64,000 nt of DNA. It comes from Streptomyces albiflavescens (GTDB lineage: Bacteria > Actinomycetota > Actinomycetes > Streptomycetales > Streptomycetaceae). The stretch spans positions 475,798 through 539,797 of the forward strand of contig NZ_BMMM01000002.1 of the NCBI RefSeq assembly GCF_014645835.1. The letters are read 5' to 3'. Shown piece after piece: positions 45,171-53,220 of this stretch. Made by a program: the position numbers and the translations under genes. The notes beneath the pieces were generated by a model that saw nothing but the letters and a program-made list of their open reading frames with translations, was not told the origin of the DNA and did not search any database. Each line of letters opens with the position of its first letter. Position 1 is the stretch's first letter.

Positions 45171-45386
45171 TCAGTCGGCGTAGAGCGCGGACAGCCGGGG
45201 CAGCCGGCGTGACCGTTCCTCCTCGTCGTCGAAGTCGAAGTCCCAGGACGGATCCAGCTCCGGATACCGGATCGTGAAACTGTCCTGGGGCGGCTCCTTA
45301 CCCGTCGCGGCCCGATGGGCGTCCCAGGCGATGCCCAGTGCGTCCTCGCATTCCATCTCCGTCCAGTCCGCCGCGGCCTCCCGCAC
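45171..45386 (-). CDS. Hypothetical acidic protein
   Basis: A frame of about 71 residues (GTG 45386) reading VREAAADWTEMECEDALGIAWDAHRAATGKEPP and ending in an acidic segment, WDFDFDDEEERSRRLPRL. No family is recognised and the ribosome site is weak, so the start could be elsewhere (for example the ATG within TEMECED). The acid-rich, non-repetitive composition and good codon bias favour a real gene. It follows the small zinc-ribbon gene on the same strand. Confidence 0.5.
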   Translation of the reverse strand: MREAAADWTEMECEDALGIAWDAHRAATGKEPPQDSFTIRYPELDPSWDFDFDDEEERSRRLPRLSALYAD

Positions 45387-45418
45387 GACCGGGAGGTCCA
45401 GGGTCTGACAACGGGGGG

Positions 45419-45655
45419 TCAGTCCGCGCCCGGCTCGGGTGGGGGGTCCTCCCGGAACTTCTCGGGGAGGACGTCGCCGCCTCGCGTGTGGAGGTACGGC
45501 TGGTACCACAGGCACCCCTTGGCGGTGCATCGCCAGAGGTTGTTCACGAAGTGGCGCTCGCCCTTTTCTGCGCGGACTGCCGCCTTCTCGGCGTCGTTGA
45601 GCTTCCGGAAGTCCTGCCTGCTGCCGCAGGTCGGGCATTCCCGGCTTATCGTCAT
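45419..45655 (-). CDS. Small zinc-ribbon-like hypothetical protein
   Basis: A 78-residue protein with a strong ribosome site (GAGGAGGGTTA before ATG 45655). It begins MTISRECPTCGSRQDFRKLN and continues to LWRCTAKGCLWYQPYLHTRGG. The two cysteine pairs (CPTC and C-x4-C) could bind zinc. The C-terminus is Pro/Glu-rich. Function unknown; probably expressed with the acidic hypothetical gene downstream. Confidence 0.7.
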   Translation of the reverse strand: MTISRECPTCGSRQDFRKLNDAEKAAVRAEKGERHFVNNLWRCTAKGCLWYQPYLHTRGGDVLPEKFREDPPPEPGAD

Positions 45656-45714
45656 TAACCCTCCTCGTGGGCGCGTTACCTCTTCTTTCGCCCCCGCCGC
45701 CCCTACCCATTCCC

Positions 45715-45830
45715 GTACCTGGGGGCTCTGCCCCCAGACCCCCTGGGTCGTTTCCTCTGGCGCGGGTCGGTGGGGGCTTGTCGCGCAGTTCCCCGCGCCC
45801 CTTCGGGGGCGGCGGGGCGAAACAAGTCAC
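45715..45830. repeat. Streptomycete intergenic GC-rich repeat
   Basis: The stretch holds the hairpin TGGGGGC-tct-GCCCCCA (about 45720-45736) and the block CGCGCAGTTCCCCGCGCCCC near 45782-45801, followed by TTCGGGG. From memory, these blocks recur between genes in many Streptomyces genomes. It lies between the kinase stop and the small zinc-ribbon gene and may act as a terminator. Confidence 0.6.
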
Positions 45831-47251
45831 GGGTGGGAGCGGGATCGGGCCTCTGTGAGGCGGGACAAGTGGTCCTGGTAGGCCTTGGCGTAGTAGGCCG
45901 CCCGAGCCGCGTCGGGTTCGACGACCGCTGTCGGCTCGGTCCACGCGGCCGTGTCGAGGGCGACCCCGTAGCGCGCCGCCGCCGCCAGTACCGCCCCCCG
46001 CGCCCCCACCTCGCCCTCCACGACCCGCAAGGGCCGCCCGAGCACATCGGCCAGCAGCCGCATCCACGCGGGGCTGCGCGTGCCCCCGCCGCAGACGGCC
46101 AGCGATCCGGTCAGGCCCGCGGCCTCCAGGCAGTGGCGGGCGGCGAAGCCGATGCCCTCGCAGGTGGCGCGGATCAGGTCGCCACGGGTCGACTCCAGGC
46201 AGACGCCGGTCAGTTCGGCGCGCAGGCGTGGTTCGACGAAGGGGGCGCGTTCGCCCGAGGGGGCGAAGTAGGGGAGTACGCGGACGCCGTTCGCGCCGGG
46301 CGGGGTGGCGGCCAGCAGGGCGTCCACCTCGTCGTGGCGGACGCCCGTCGTCGACAGGACCCAGTCCAGCGCCGCCGTGCCGACCATCGCGGGCATGGCG
46401 CGCAGCCAGTACCCGGCCCGGTCGGTCGAGATGTACAGGCCGGCCGGTTCGCCGGTCAGATCGAGGTCCGTCGTACCGACCAGACTGGCCAGGCAGGTGC
46501 CGACGATCAGCAGGCCGTCACCCGGGGCCGTGACGCCCGCGCCGAGCGCACAGGCCGGGAGGTCGTACGGGCCGTTGGCGATCGGTGTGCCGGGCGGCAG
46601 GCCCGCGTCGCGGGTCCGCGCGGTGGCCACGGGATCACTCACCGGTGCCAGGAGCCGGCGCCGGTGGGTCAGGCCGAGGAGCTCCACGACACGGTTGTCG
46701 TAGGTACGGGTGCGTGGGTCGAGGAACGGCATCGACGCGTCCGAGACATCCGTCGTCGCCCGCTCCCCGGTCAGCCGCTGGAAGACCATGTCCTTGCAGT
46801 ACAGGGCGGCCGTCGCCGAGTCGAGGGAAGCGGGCTCGTAGCGGTCGAGCCAGGCCAGCAGCGGCCCGGGACAGCCGGGGAACATGGCGCTGCCGGTGCG
46901 TCGGAACACCGTCTCGAAGGTGCCGTCCGCCAGCCATTGGTCGACCAGCTCGTGCGCCCGGCCGTCCATCCAGGACGCGGCGGCCCGCACCGGGCGGCCC
47001 TCGTCGTCGACGAGCCACACCCCGTCGCCCTGCCCGGTGAGCCCGGCCAGCTCGACGGGGCCCGGTACGGCGGCGCTCAGCTCGGAGAGTACGGCGACCA
47101 CCGCCGCGTACACCTCTTCCATGTCCTGCTCGACGAAGCCGCCGCGGATGGTGAGGTCCACCGGCCGCGCCTGCACGGCCAGTTCGCGGCCCGTGTCGTC
47201 GAAGGCGGCGGCCTTCACCATGGACGTGCCCACATCGATACCGACGTACAT
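45827..47251 (-). CDS. FGGY-family carbohydrate kinase
   Basis: A 474-residue ATP-dependent sugar or polyol kinase, last gene of the leftward transport operon. The N-terminal phosphate motif is MYVGIDVGTSMVKAAAFDDTGRE, and the substrate region starts GFVEQDMEEVYAAVV. The ATP motif is LLIVGTCLASLVGTT, and the C-terminal adenosine motif is SLAVCGGGTRSPAWMRLLADVLGRPLRV. FGGY kinases act on glycerol, xylulose, ribulose, erythritol, AI-2 and others; the substrate cannot be fixed from sequence. A second FGGY kinase lies divergently at 54913-56418, so the pathway may involve two phosphorylated intermediates. Confidence 0.92.
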   Translation of the reverse strand: MYVGIDVGTSMVKAAAFDDTGRELAVQARPVDLTIRGGFVEQDMEEVYAAVVAVLSELSAAVPGPVELAGLTGQGDGVWLVDDEGRPVRAAASWMDGRAHELVDQWLADGTFETVFRRTGSAMFPGCPGPLLAWLDRYEPASLDSATAALYCKDMVFQRLTGERATTDVSDASMPFLDPRTRTYDNRVVELLGLTHRRRLLAPVSDPVATARTRDAGLPPGTPIANGPYDLPACALGAGVTAPGDGLLIVGTCLASLVGTTDLDLTGEPAGLYISTDRAGYWLRAMPAMVGTAALDWVLSTTGVRHDEVDALLAATPPGANGVRVLPYFAPSGERAPFVEPRLRAELTGVCLESTRGDLIRATCEGIGFAARHCLEAAGLTGSLAVCGGGTRSPAWMRLLADVLGRPLRVVEGEVGARGAVLAAAARYGVALDTAAWTEPTAVVEPDAARAAYYAKAYQDHLSRLTEARSRSHP

Positions 47252-47295
47252 GCCCCTCGGCCTCCCTCAGCTCAGTCGTCTCCTACCGGTGGGCC

Positions 47296-48336
47296 TCAGT
47301 CGAGGCAGTGTGCCGGCGGTTCCCCGCGTGTCCAGCGGCCCACCTCCGCCGCCGCGATCCGTGCGGCCTTTTCGGCCACCGCCCGGCTGGCGCCGCCCAA
47401 GTGCGGGGTCATCACGAGTCGTTCGCTCCCGACGAGGTCGAAGAGGGGGGAGTCCGGCGGCACCGGCTCGCGCTCGTAGGTGTCGAGCGCGGCCGCCGAC
47501 AGCTGCCCGCTCTTCAGCGCGTCGCACAGCGCGTCCTCGTCGACCAGTGGCCCCCGGGCCACGTTCACCAGGGCGGCACCGGGCGGCAGCAGCGCCAGTT
47601 CGCGCGCCCCGATCAGGCCGCGGGTCTCGGAGGTGAGCCGCGCGTGCAGGCTGATCACCCGGGACCGGCTGAGGAGTTCGTCCAGTGAGCCGACCCGCAG
47701 TCCGTGCACCTCGCCGCGCACATACGGGTCGTACACCAGCACCCGCGCCCCGAACGCGCCGAGCACCCGCGCGACCCGGCTGCCCACGGCCCCGTAGCCG
47801 ATCAGCCCGACGGGAAGGTCCTCCAGCTCCAGGCCGCTCTGCTCGTAGGTGTAGTACGTGGCCCCGCCGCCCCAACTGCCCTGCCGCGCGAGGAGATCGT
47901 GGGCCTGCGGGATGCGCCGCAGTGCCGCGAGGAGCAGGCCGACGGTGAATTCGGCGGTGGCGGCCGCGTTGCGGCCCGGCGCGAAGCACACGCGTACGCC
48001 GTGTGCGCGGGCGGCCTCCCGGTTCACGTTCACCGGGCCGCCCCGGCAGACGACCACCAGTCGCAGCCGGGGGGAGGCGGCCAGGACGCGCTCGGTCACC
48101 GGCCCCATCTGGGTGACCAGGACGTCCGCGTCGGCGAGCGCCTCGATCAGCTCGTCCTCGGCGTCGCTCGCCTCCTCGACCTCGGCGACCCGGCCGAAGG
48201 GTTCAAGAGGCCAGCCGAGCATCAGTTCCCGTACGAAGAAGGGGTGTTCGCCGAGCGCTGCGCGGACCGCCTCCGCGATCAGCCGCGGCAGTACGAAGTG
48301 GTCACCGGCGGCCACCACAGTCACGGAACCGGTCAT
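47296..48336 (-). CDS. D-2-hydroxyacid dehydrogenase (SerA-like)
   Basis: NAD-dependent oxidoreductase of 346 residues related to phosphoglycerate dehydrogenase. The Rossmann motif is VGLIGYGAVGSRVARVLGAFGARVLVYDP. The family blocks are VINVARG-like (LVNVARGPLVDEDALCDAL), the Glu region YEREPVPPDSPLF, and the catalytic His in VMTPHLGGASR. No ACT or regulatory C-terminal domain is present, unlike biosynthetic SerA. Its start overlaps the stop of the ATPase gene as ATGA. In this operon it probably oxidises a sugar acid or its phosphate. Confidence 0.9.
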   Translation of the reverse strand: MTGSVTVVAAGDHFVLPRLIAEAVRAALGEHPFFVRELMLGWPLEPFGRVAEVEEASDAEDELIEALADADVLVTQMGPVTERVLAASPRLRLVVVCRGGPVNVNREAARAHGVRVCFAPGRNAAATAEFTVGLLLAALRRIPQAHDLLARQGSWGGGATYYTYEQSGLELEDLPVGLIGYGAVGSRVARVLGAFGARVLVYDPYVRGEVHGLRVGSLDELLSRSRVISLHARLTSETRGLIGARELALLPPGAALVNVARGPLVDEDALCDALKSGQLSAAALDTYEREPVPPDSPLFDLVGSERLVMTPHLGGASRAVAEKAARIAAAEVGRWTRGEPPAHCLD

Positions 48337-49421
48337 CGCAGAGAGTCTCCCGTCTCGGCGTCGAAGACATGGGTGAGGCCGGGATCGGCGCCCACCCGGA
48401 CCCGCTCGTCCCGGACGAGTCGTACCTCGGGGCCGGTGAGGGCGACGAGCGGTCGTACGACTCCTTCGAGGGCGAGGGTGGCGATGCCCGATTCCAGGAG
48501 CGGCTCGTGGGCGCTCACCCGTGCCGGGACCCCGTCCCCGCCGGACAGTTCCAGATCCTCCGGACGGATGCCGATCACGATCTCGCGGTCCTGCGCCACC
48601 TTCACCGGCAGCGCGAAGCTCACCGTGCGCGAGAGCCGGGCGTGGCCGTCCCCCGTCGAGATCCCCGGCAGCAGATTGATCGCGGGTTCCCCGACGAAGT
48701 CGGCGACGAAGACATTGGCGGGGCTGTCGTAGATCTCGTACGGCGTGCCGAGCTGCTGGATGACGCCGTCCTTCATCACCGCGATCCGGTCGGCGAGGGA
48801 GAGGGCCTCCTCCTGGTCGTGCGTGACCAGGATCGTGGTGTGCCCCAGGTCCCCTTGGATGCGCTTGAGTTCGCGGCGGGTCGTGTCCCGCTGGGCCGCG
48901 TCGAGGTGGGACAGCGGTTCGTCGAGGAGCAGGACGTCGGGCTCGCGGATCAGTGCGCGGGCCAGGGCGACGCGCTGCTTCTGGCCGCTGGACAGACCGG
49001 CGGGCCGGGCCTGAAGCAGATCGGTGAGCGCGACCCGTTCCGCGATCTCGGCGACCTTGCGGGCGACCTCTCCCCGTGATCCCCGTGCTCCTCGCCTGCG
49101 GGCCTTCAGTCCGAACGCCAGGTTCTCGGCGACGCTCAGCGGCGGATACAGCGCGTAGTTCTCGAAGGCGACCCCGATGTTGCGGGCCTGCGCGGGCCGC
49201 CCCACGACCGAGGCACCGCCCACCAGGATGTCGCCGCCCGTCACCGTCTCCAGACCCGCGATCATGCGCAGGGTCGTGGACTTGCCGCACCCGGAGGGGC
49301 CGAGCAGCCCGAGGAGTTCGCCGGAGCGCAGCTCCAGGTCGATGCCGCGCACCGCGTCCACGGCCGGGCGACCCCGGGACCTGTACGTCTTGCGCAGCTC
49401 GCGCAGCGCCAATTCGGCCAT
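48333..49421 (-). CDS. Sugar ABC transporter ATP-binding protein (CUT1), second ATPase
   Basis: A 362-residue MalK/UgpC-type ATPase. Walker A is GPSGCGKST, the signature is LSSGQKQRVALARAL, Walker B is VLLLDEPLSHLD, and the H-loop is ILVTHDQEEALSLADRI. A TOBE-type regulatory domain follows from about 235. The Q-loop position is Glu87 (VAFENYALYPP) instead of Gln. M17 of the open frame (ATG 49421) is the start, since it begins the conserved MAELALRELRKTY. It is separated from the first ATPase gene by the DeoR-type gene, so the operon encodes two different ATPases. Confidence 0.92.
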   Translation of the reverse strand: MAELALRELRKTYRSRGRPAVDAVRGIDLELRSGELLGLLGPSGCGKSTTLRMIAGLETVTGGDILVGGASVVGRPAQARNIGVAFENYALYPPLSVAENLAFGLKARRRGARGSRGEVARKVAEIAERVALTDLLQARPAGLSSGQKQRVALARALIREPDVLLLDEPLSHLDAAQRDTTRRELKRIQGDLGHTTILVTHDQEEALSLADRIAVMKDGVIQQLGTPYEIYDSPANVFVADFVGEPAINLLPGISTGDGHARLSRTVSFALPVKVAQDREIVIGIRPEDLELSGGDGVPARVSAHEPLLESGIATLALEGVVRPLVALTGPEVRLVRDERVRVGADPGLTHVFDAETGDSLR

Positions 49422-49444
49422 CGGCAGCCCTTTCTGCTGGGCAC

Positions 49445-50254
49445 TCAGCCACCGGTGCCGGTGGCGCACACTTCGTACGGAACCTTGTGTTCGTCGAGAT
49501 CGCGCAGCCCCTCCGCCGATGCCCCGTCGTCGACGAGGACCAGGTCGAAGCGGGACAGCGGGACGACGCGGTGCAGTGCGACCCGGCCGAGCTTGGTGTG
49601 GTCGAGCAGCAGGATGTTGCGGGCGGCCGAGTCGAGCATGGCGCGCTTGACGGACACGATGTGCTGCTCCTGGTGGTAGGCGTACCCGCCGAAGACCGCC
49701 GACGTCGAGGCGAAGCAGACGTCGACGCGCAGCGACTGCACCGCCTCCACGCAGGACACCCCGAGGAACGACGAGTGCAGGGGGTCGTAGTCGCCGCCCA
49801 GGGCCATCAGATGGATGCCGCGCCGGTCGGAGAGGAGGTTGATCGCCTCCAGGAAGTTGGTGACGACCGTGAGCGGGGTGATCTCGCCCAGCCTCCGGGC
49901 TATCTCCAGCGCGGACGTCGAGTCGTCGAGCAGCACCGCCATGCCGGGCTCGACGAGCTTCAGCGCGCGCTCGGCGACGGCCGCCTTCTGCGGGCGCATC
50001 GTCTTCAGCCGGTACTGGACGTTCGACTCGAAGACCCCGGACGGCTGCGCGGTCACACCACCTCTGAACTTCCGTACGATTCCCTGCCGTTCGAGCTCGT
50101 CGAGGTCCCTGTGTATGGTCATCAGGCTCACGCCGAAGCGCTCGGCCAGCTCGGCCGCGGTCGCCGACCCGTCCGCCAGTACCTGTTCGGCCATGGCGGC
50201 CTGCCGGACCGCGGGCCCCTGCTGTGCGCCACTGGTGTTGCCGCTGCTGCTCAT
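49445..50254 (-). CDS. DeoR/GlpR-family transcriptional regulator
   Basis: A 269-residue repressor of the DeoR type. The N-terminal helix-turn-helix is AEQVLADGSATAAELAERFGVSLMTIHRDLDELERQGIVRKFRGG. The C-terminal DeoR sensor domain has KAAVAERALKLVEPGMAVLLDDSTSALEIARRL and a final LVLVDDGASAEGLRDLDE. Family members sense sugar phosphates, which suits an operon with kinases. Its ATG overlaps the stop of the first ATPase gene as ATGA. A 23-base palindrome between the divergent ends of the locus is its likely operator. Confidence 0.92.
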   Translation of the reverse strand: MSSSGNTSGAQQGPAVRQAAMAEQVLADGSATAAELAERFGVSLMTIHRDLDELERQGIVRKFRGGVTAQPSGVFESNVQYRLKTMRPQKAAVAERALKLVEPGMAVLLDDSTSALEIARRLGEITPLTVVTNFLEAINLLSDRRGIHLMALGGDYDPLHSSFLGVSCVEAVQSLRVDVCFASTSAVFGGYAYHQEQHIVSVKRAMLDSAARNILLLDHTKLGRVALHRVVPLSRFDLVLVDDGASAEGLRDLDEHKVPYEVCATGTGG

Positions 50255-51405
50255 CGCGTGCTCGTCTCGATCCTTCGTCCTGGACGCTCCGGCCGGTCGG
50301 CCTCGAACAGCAGCAGGTTCTCAGGCCGTACGGTCAGCCGTACCGGATCGTCGGGACGCAGGTGTGTCGCCTCGGCGCGTGGCGCGACGAGCGAGACGTG
50401 CTGCCCGCCGAGTCGTACGGTGACCTCGACGGCCCGGCCGAGCACCTCGGTGACGTAGACGGTGCCGGTGAGGACCGGGCGCCGGCCGTCGGTGCCGTGC
50501 CCCTCGCGCTCCAGAGCGAGATCCCGGGGACGCACTCCGACCAGCACGTCCGTGCCCGGGGACGCCTCCGCCCCGAGGGGCAGCTCCACCTCCCCCGAGG
50601 TCTTGGCTCCGCGCGACCAGGGGGCACCCCCGCCGTCCGCCGAACGGAAGCCGCCGCCTTCGGTGATCGTTCCCGGCAGCAGATTGATCCGCGGCCGCCC
50701 GAACGCCCGCGCCACCTCCGTGTCGTACGGCCGGTACCAGATCTCCTCGCGCGTCCCCGTCTGTACGATCCGGCCGTCCCGGATGACACCGATGCGGTCG
50801 CCGAGTGCCAGTGCCTCGACGGAGTCGTGCGTGACGTACAGGGTGGTGGTGTGCTGCACGGCACCGATCGCCTTGAGCTCGGCGCGCATCGACTGGCGGA
50901 GTTTGGCGTCCAGGTGGGAGAGCGGTTCGTCGAGGAGGAAGGCGCGGGCGGGGCGTACCAGCACCCGGCCGAGCGCGATCCGCTGCCGCTGCCCGTTCGA
51001 CAACTGGCCCACCGGACGGTCCAACAGACCGCTGATACCGAGGAGTTCGGCGATCGCGCCGATGCGGTCGCGGGCCTCGGCGGCGGGCAGCCTGTGCCGG
51101 GGCGAGCGCAGCGGGGAGGCGAGGTTGTCGTACGCCGAGCGGTGCGGGTAGAGGGCGTAGCTCTCGAAGCACATGGCCACGCCCCGGTCGTACGGTTCGA
51201 CGCCGGTCATGTCGGTGCCGTCGAGCTCGACCGTGCCGGAGTCGGGCTGTTCGAGTCCGGCCACGGTCTTGAGGGTCGTCGTCTTGCCGGCGCCGGAGGG
51301 GCCGAGCAGGCAGAAGAACTCGCCTTCGTGGACCTCCAGTTCGAGCCCGTCGAGCGCGGTGGTCCGGCCGTACGTCTTGCGCACGCCGCGCAGAGCGATG
51401 CTCAT
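50251..51405 (-). CDS. Sugar ABC transporter ATP-binding protein (CUT1), first ATPase
   Basis: A 384-residue MalK/UgpC-type ATPase. Walker A is GPSGAGKTT, the signature is LSNGQRQRIALGRVL (Asn in place of the first Gly), Walker B is AFLLDEPLSHLD, and the H-loop is LYVTHDSVEALALGDRI. The Q-loop position is Glu81 (CFESYALYPH). The TOBE-like C-terminal domain includes VLVGVRPRDLALE and LTVRPENLLLFE. Its ATG overlaps the stop of the permease gene, and its stop overlaps the DeoR start. With the second ATPase it may form a heterodimer. Confidence 0.93.
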   Translation of the reverse strand: MSIALRGVRKTYGRTTALDGLELEVHEGEFFCLLGPSGAGKTTTLKTVAGLEQPDSGTVELDGTDMTGVEPYDRGVAMCFESYALYPHRSAYDNLASPLRSPRHRLPAAEARDRIGAIAELLGISGLLDRPVGQLSNGQRQRIALGRVLVRPARAFLLDEPLSHLDAKLRQSMRAELKAIGAVQHTTTLYVTHDSVEALALGDRIGVIRDGRIVQTGTREEIWYRPYDTEVARAFGRPRINLLPGTITEGGGFRSADGGGAPWSRGAKTSGEVELPLGAEASPGTDVLVGVRPRDLALEREGHGTDGRRPVLTGTVYVTEVLGRAVEVTVRLGGQHVSLVAPRAEATHLRPDDPVRLTVRPENLLLFEADRPERPGRRIETSTR

Positions 51406-52262
51406 GACTTCACCGCCCCGAACGACAGCCCCCGCACCAGATACCGCTGGATCGTCAGGGCGAGCAGCAGCGGCGGTACGACGGAGACGAGCGCGGCGGC
51501 GGCCGTGAGGTTGTACTTGGGCCGGTCGCCGCCGAGGAAGGACAGCGCGCCCACGGTCACGGTCTGGGCCCGCGAGGAGGTGAGGATGAGGGGGAAGACG
51601 AAGTTGTTCCAGGCGAAGATGAAGGCGAGCAGCGATACGGCCGCGATCCCGGGCTTGACCAGCGGCAGTGCGACCCTGAAGAAGGCCTGCTTGCGCGTGT
51701 AGCCGTCGAGGAGCGCCGCCTGCTCCAGCTCCGGTGTCAGATCGGCGAAGTACGACCGCATGATCCACACGATCAGCGGCAGGGTGACGAGTTGCAGCAC
51801 CCACACCATGCCGACGTACGTGTCGAAGAGGCCGAGCTTCTGGTAGAGCACGAACAGCGGAATGATCACGGTGAGTTCGGGCGCGAAGCGGAACGACAGC
51901 AGCGTGAACATCAGGTTCTCGGAGCCCTTGAACCGCCAGCGCGCCGACGCGTACGCCGCCGGCAGGCCGACCACGAGCGAGAGCGCGACCGCGCCCAGCG
52001 ACACGACCAGGCTGTTGACGAAGAAGCGCACGAAGGGAATCCCTTCGCTGTCGCCGAGCACCGTCCGGTAGGAGTCGAGGGTCGGGGTGAAGGAGAAGTA
52101 GGTGCTGAAGAGCTGGTCGGCCGGCTTGAGGGAGAGGATCAGCATCCAGGCGACCGGGAAGAGCGCGAAGACGAAGTAGAGGATGAGCGCGGTGTCCGCC
52201 AGCCAACCGAGCCACGGTTTGCTGCCCGGCTCTCGTTCCGACAGCCTGCTCTTTCGGGTCAC
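51402..52262 (-). CDS. Carbohydrate ABC transporter permease (MalG-like)
   Basis: A 286-residue inner-membrane permease with six predicted helices. The coupling EAA loop is EQAALLDGYTRKQAFFRVALPLVKPGI. The GTG at 52262 overlaps the stop of the preceding permease gene and has GGAGG eight bases upstream. The frame is open to 52712, but that part is the shadow of the other permease. It forms the translocation channel with its partner; substrate inferred to be a sugar or polyol. Confidence 0.93.
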   Translation of the reverse strand: MTRKSRLSEREPGSKPWLGWLADTALILYFVFALFPVAWMLILSLKPADQLFSTYFSFTPTLDSYRTVLGDSEGIPFVRFFVNSLVVSLGAVALSLVVGLPAAYASARWRFKGSENLMFTLLSFRFAPELTVIIPLFVLYQKLGLFDTYVGMVWVLQLVTLPLIVWIMRSYFADLTPELEQAALLDGYTRKQAFFRVALPLVKPGIAAVSLLAFIFAWNNFVFPLILTSSRAQTVTVGALSFLGGDRPKYNLTAAAALVSVVPPLLLALTIQRYLVRGLSFGAVKS

Positions 52263-53215
52263 TTGGACACCTCCGCGGCCCGGTTCTGAAGCCTGCCCAG
52301 ATAGCGCACCAGCACCATCGCCGCCAGATAGACCACGGCCCACAGCACGATCGTGTAGCTGATCCCGAACGAATAGCGCTGGAAGCGGATGGCCTCCAGG
52401 TAGGCGCGGATCTGCAGCACCACCGTCGAGTCGCCGGGGCCGCCCTCGGTCAGCGCGTAGATGATGTCGAAGACCTTCAGCGAGTCCATGAAGCGGAAGA
52501 TCACCGCGACCAGGACGTAGGGCCACAGCATCGGCAGCGTGAGCCGCCGGAAGGTGTACCACCAGTGGGCCCCGTCCACCGCGGCCGCCTCGAACGGGGA
52601 GGTGGGCAGCGAGCGCAGCCCGGCCAGCGCCAGGATCGCCACGAAGGGCGTGTACACCCATACGTCCACCGCGATCGACGACAGCAACGCGCCGGTCGGG
52701 GTGTCCGTCCACTGGACGCCGCCCAGGCCGAAGGGGGTCAGCAGGTGGTTGATCACGCCCACGGACGGCTGGAGCATCAGTTTCCAGATGATCGCGGCGA
52801 TCACCGGCGCGATCATCAGCGGCAGGATGAGGATCTTCTCCAGCACCCGGCCGACGCGGGACGACCGGTGCAGCAGCAGGGCCACGGCGACCCCGAGCAC
52901 GGTCTCGACGGCGGCGGCCCCGACCGCGTACAGCACCGTCACCCAGGCGGAGTTCCAGAAGGCCTCCTGGGTGAAGACCGTCCGGTAGTTCTCGAAGCCC
53001 ACCATGTCCGGCCGCGGCTTGCTCGCCGAGAAGTCGAACAGCGTGTAGTAGAGGCCGAGCCCGAACGGGTACAGGATCCCGCCGGTGAGCAGCAGGGCGG
53101 GCACGATGAGCAGGTACGGGCGCAGACCGCGACGCCAGCGCGGAACGGCCCGTACCTGCCGTGCCCCCTCCTCGCGAGAGGCCGCCCCGTGGTCGGTCTC
53201 CGTCAACGAGGTCAT
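52259..53215 (-). CDS. Carbohydrate ABC transporter permease (MalF-like)
   Basis: A 318-residue permease. The first helix is LRPYLLIVPALLLTGGILYPFGLGLYYTLF, and the coupling loop is EAAAVDGAHWWYTFRRLTLPMLWPYV. ATG 53215 follows AAGGTGAG at nine bases; TTG 53224 is an alternative start. The N-terminus is a polar tail of about 30 residues. It lies directly after the binding-protein gene and overlaps the second permease start by four bases. Confidence 0.93.
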   Translation of the reverse strand: MTSLTETDHGAASREEGARQVRAVPRWRRGLRPYLLIVPALLLTGGILYPFGLGLYYTLFDFSASKPRPDMVGFENYRTVFTQEAFWNSAWVTVLYAVGAAAVETVLGVAVALLLHRSSRVGRVLEKILILPLMIAPVIAAIIWKLMLQPSVGVINHLLTPFGLGGVQWTDTPTGALLSSIAVDVWVYTPFVAILALAGLRSLPTSPFEAAAVDGAHWWYTFRRLTLPMLWPYVLVAVIFRFMDSLKVFDIIYALTEGGPGDSTVVLQIRAYLEAIRFQRYSFGISYTIVLWAVVYLAAMVLVRYLGRLQNRAAEVSK

Positions 53216-53220
53216 CGGGC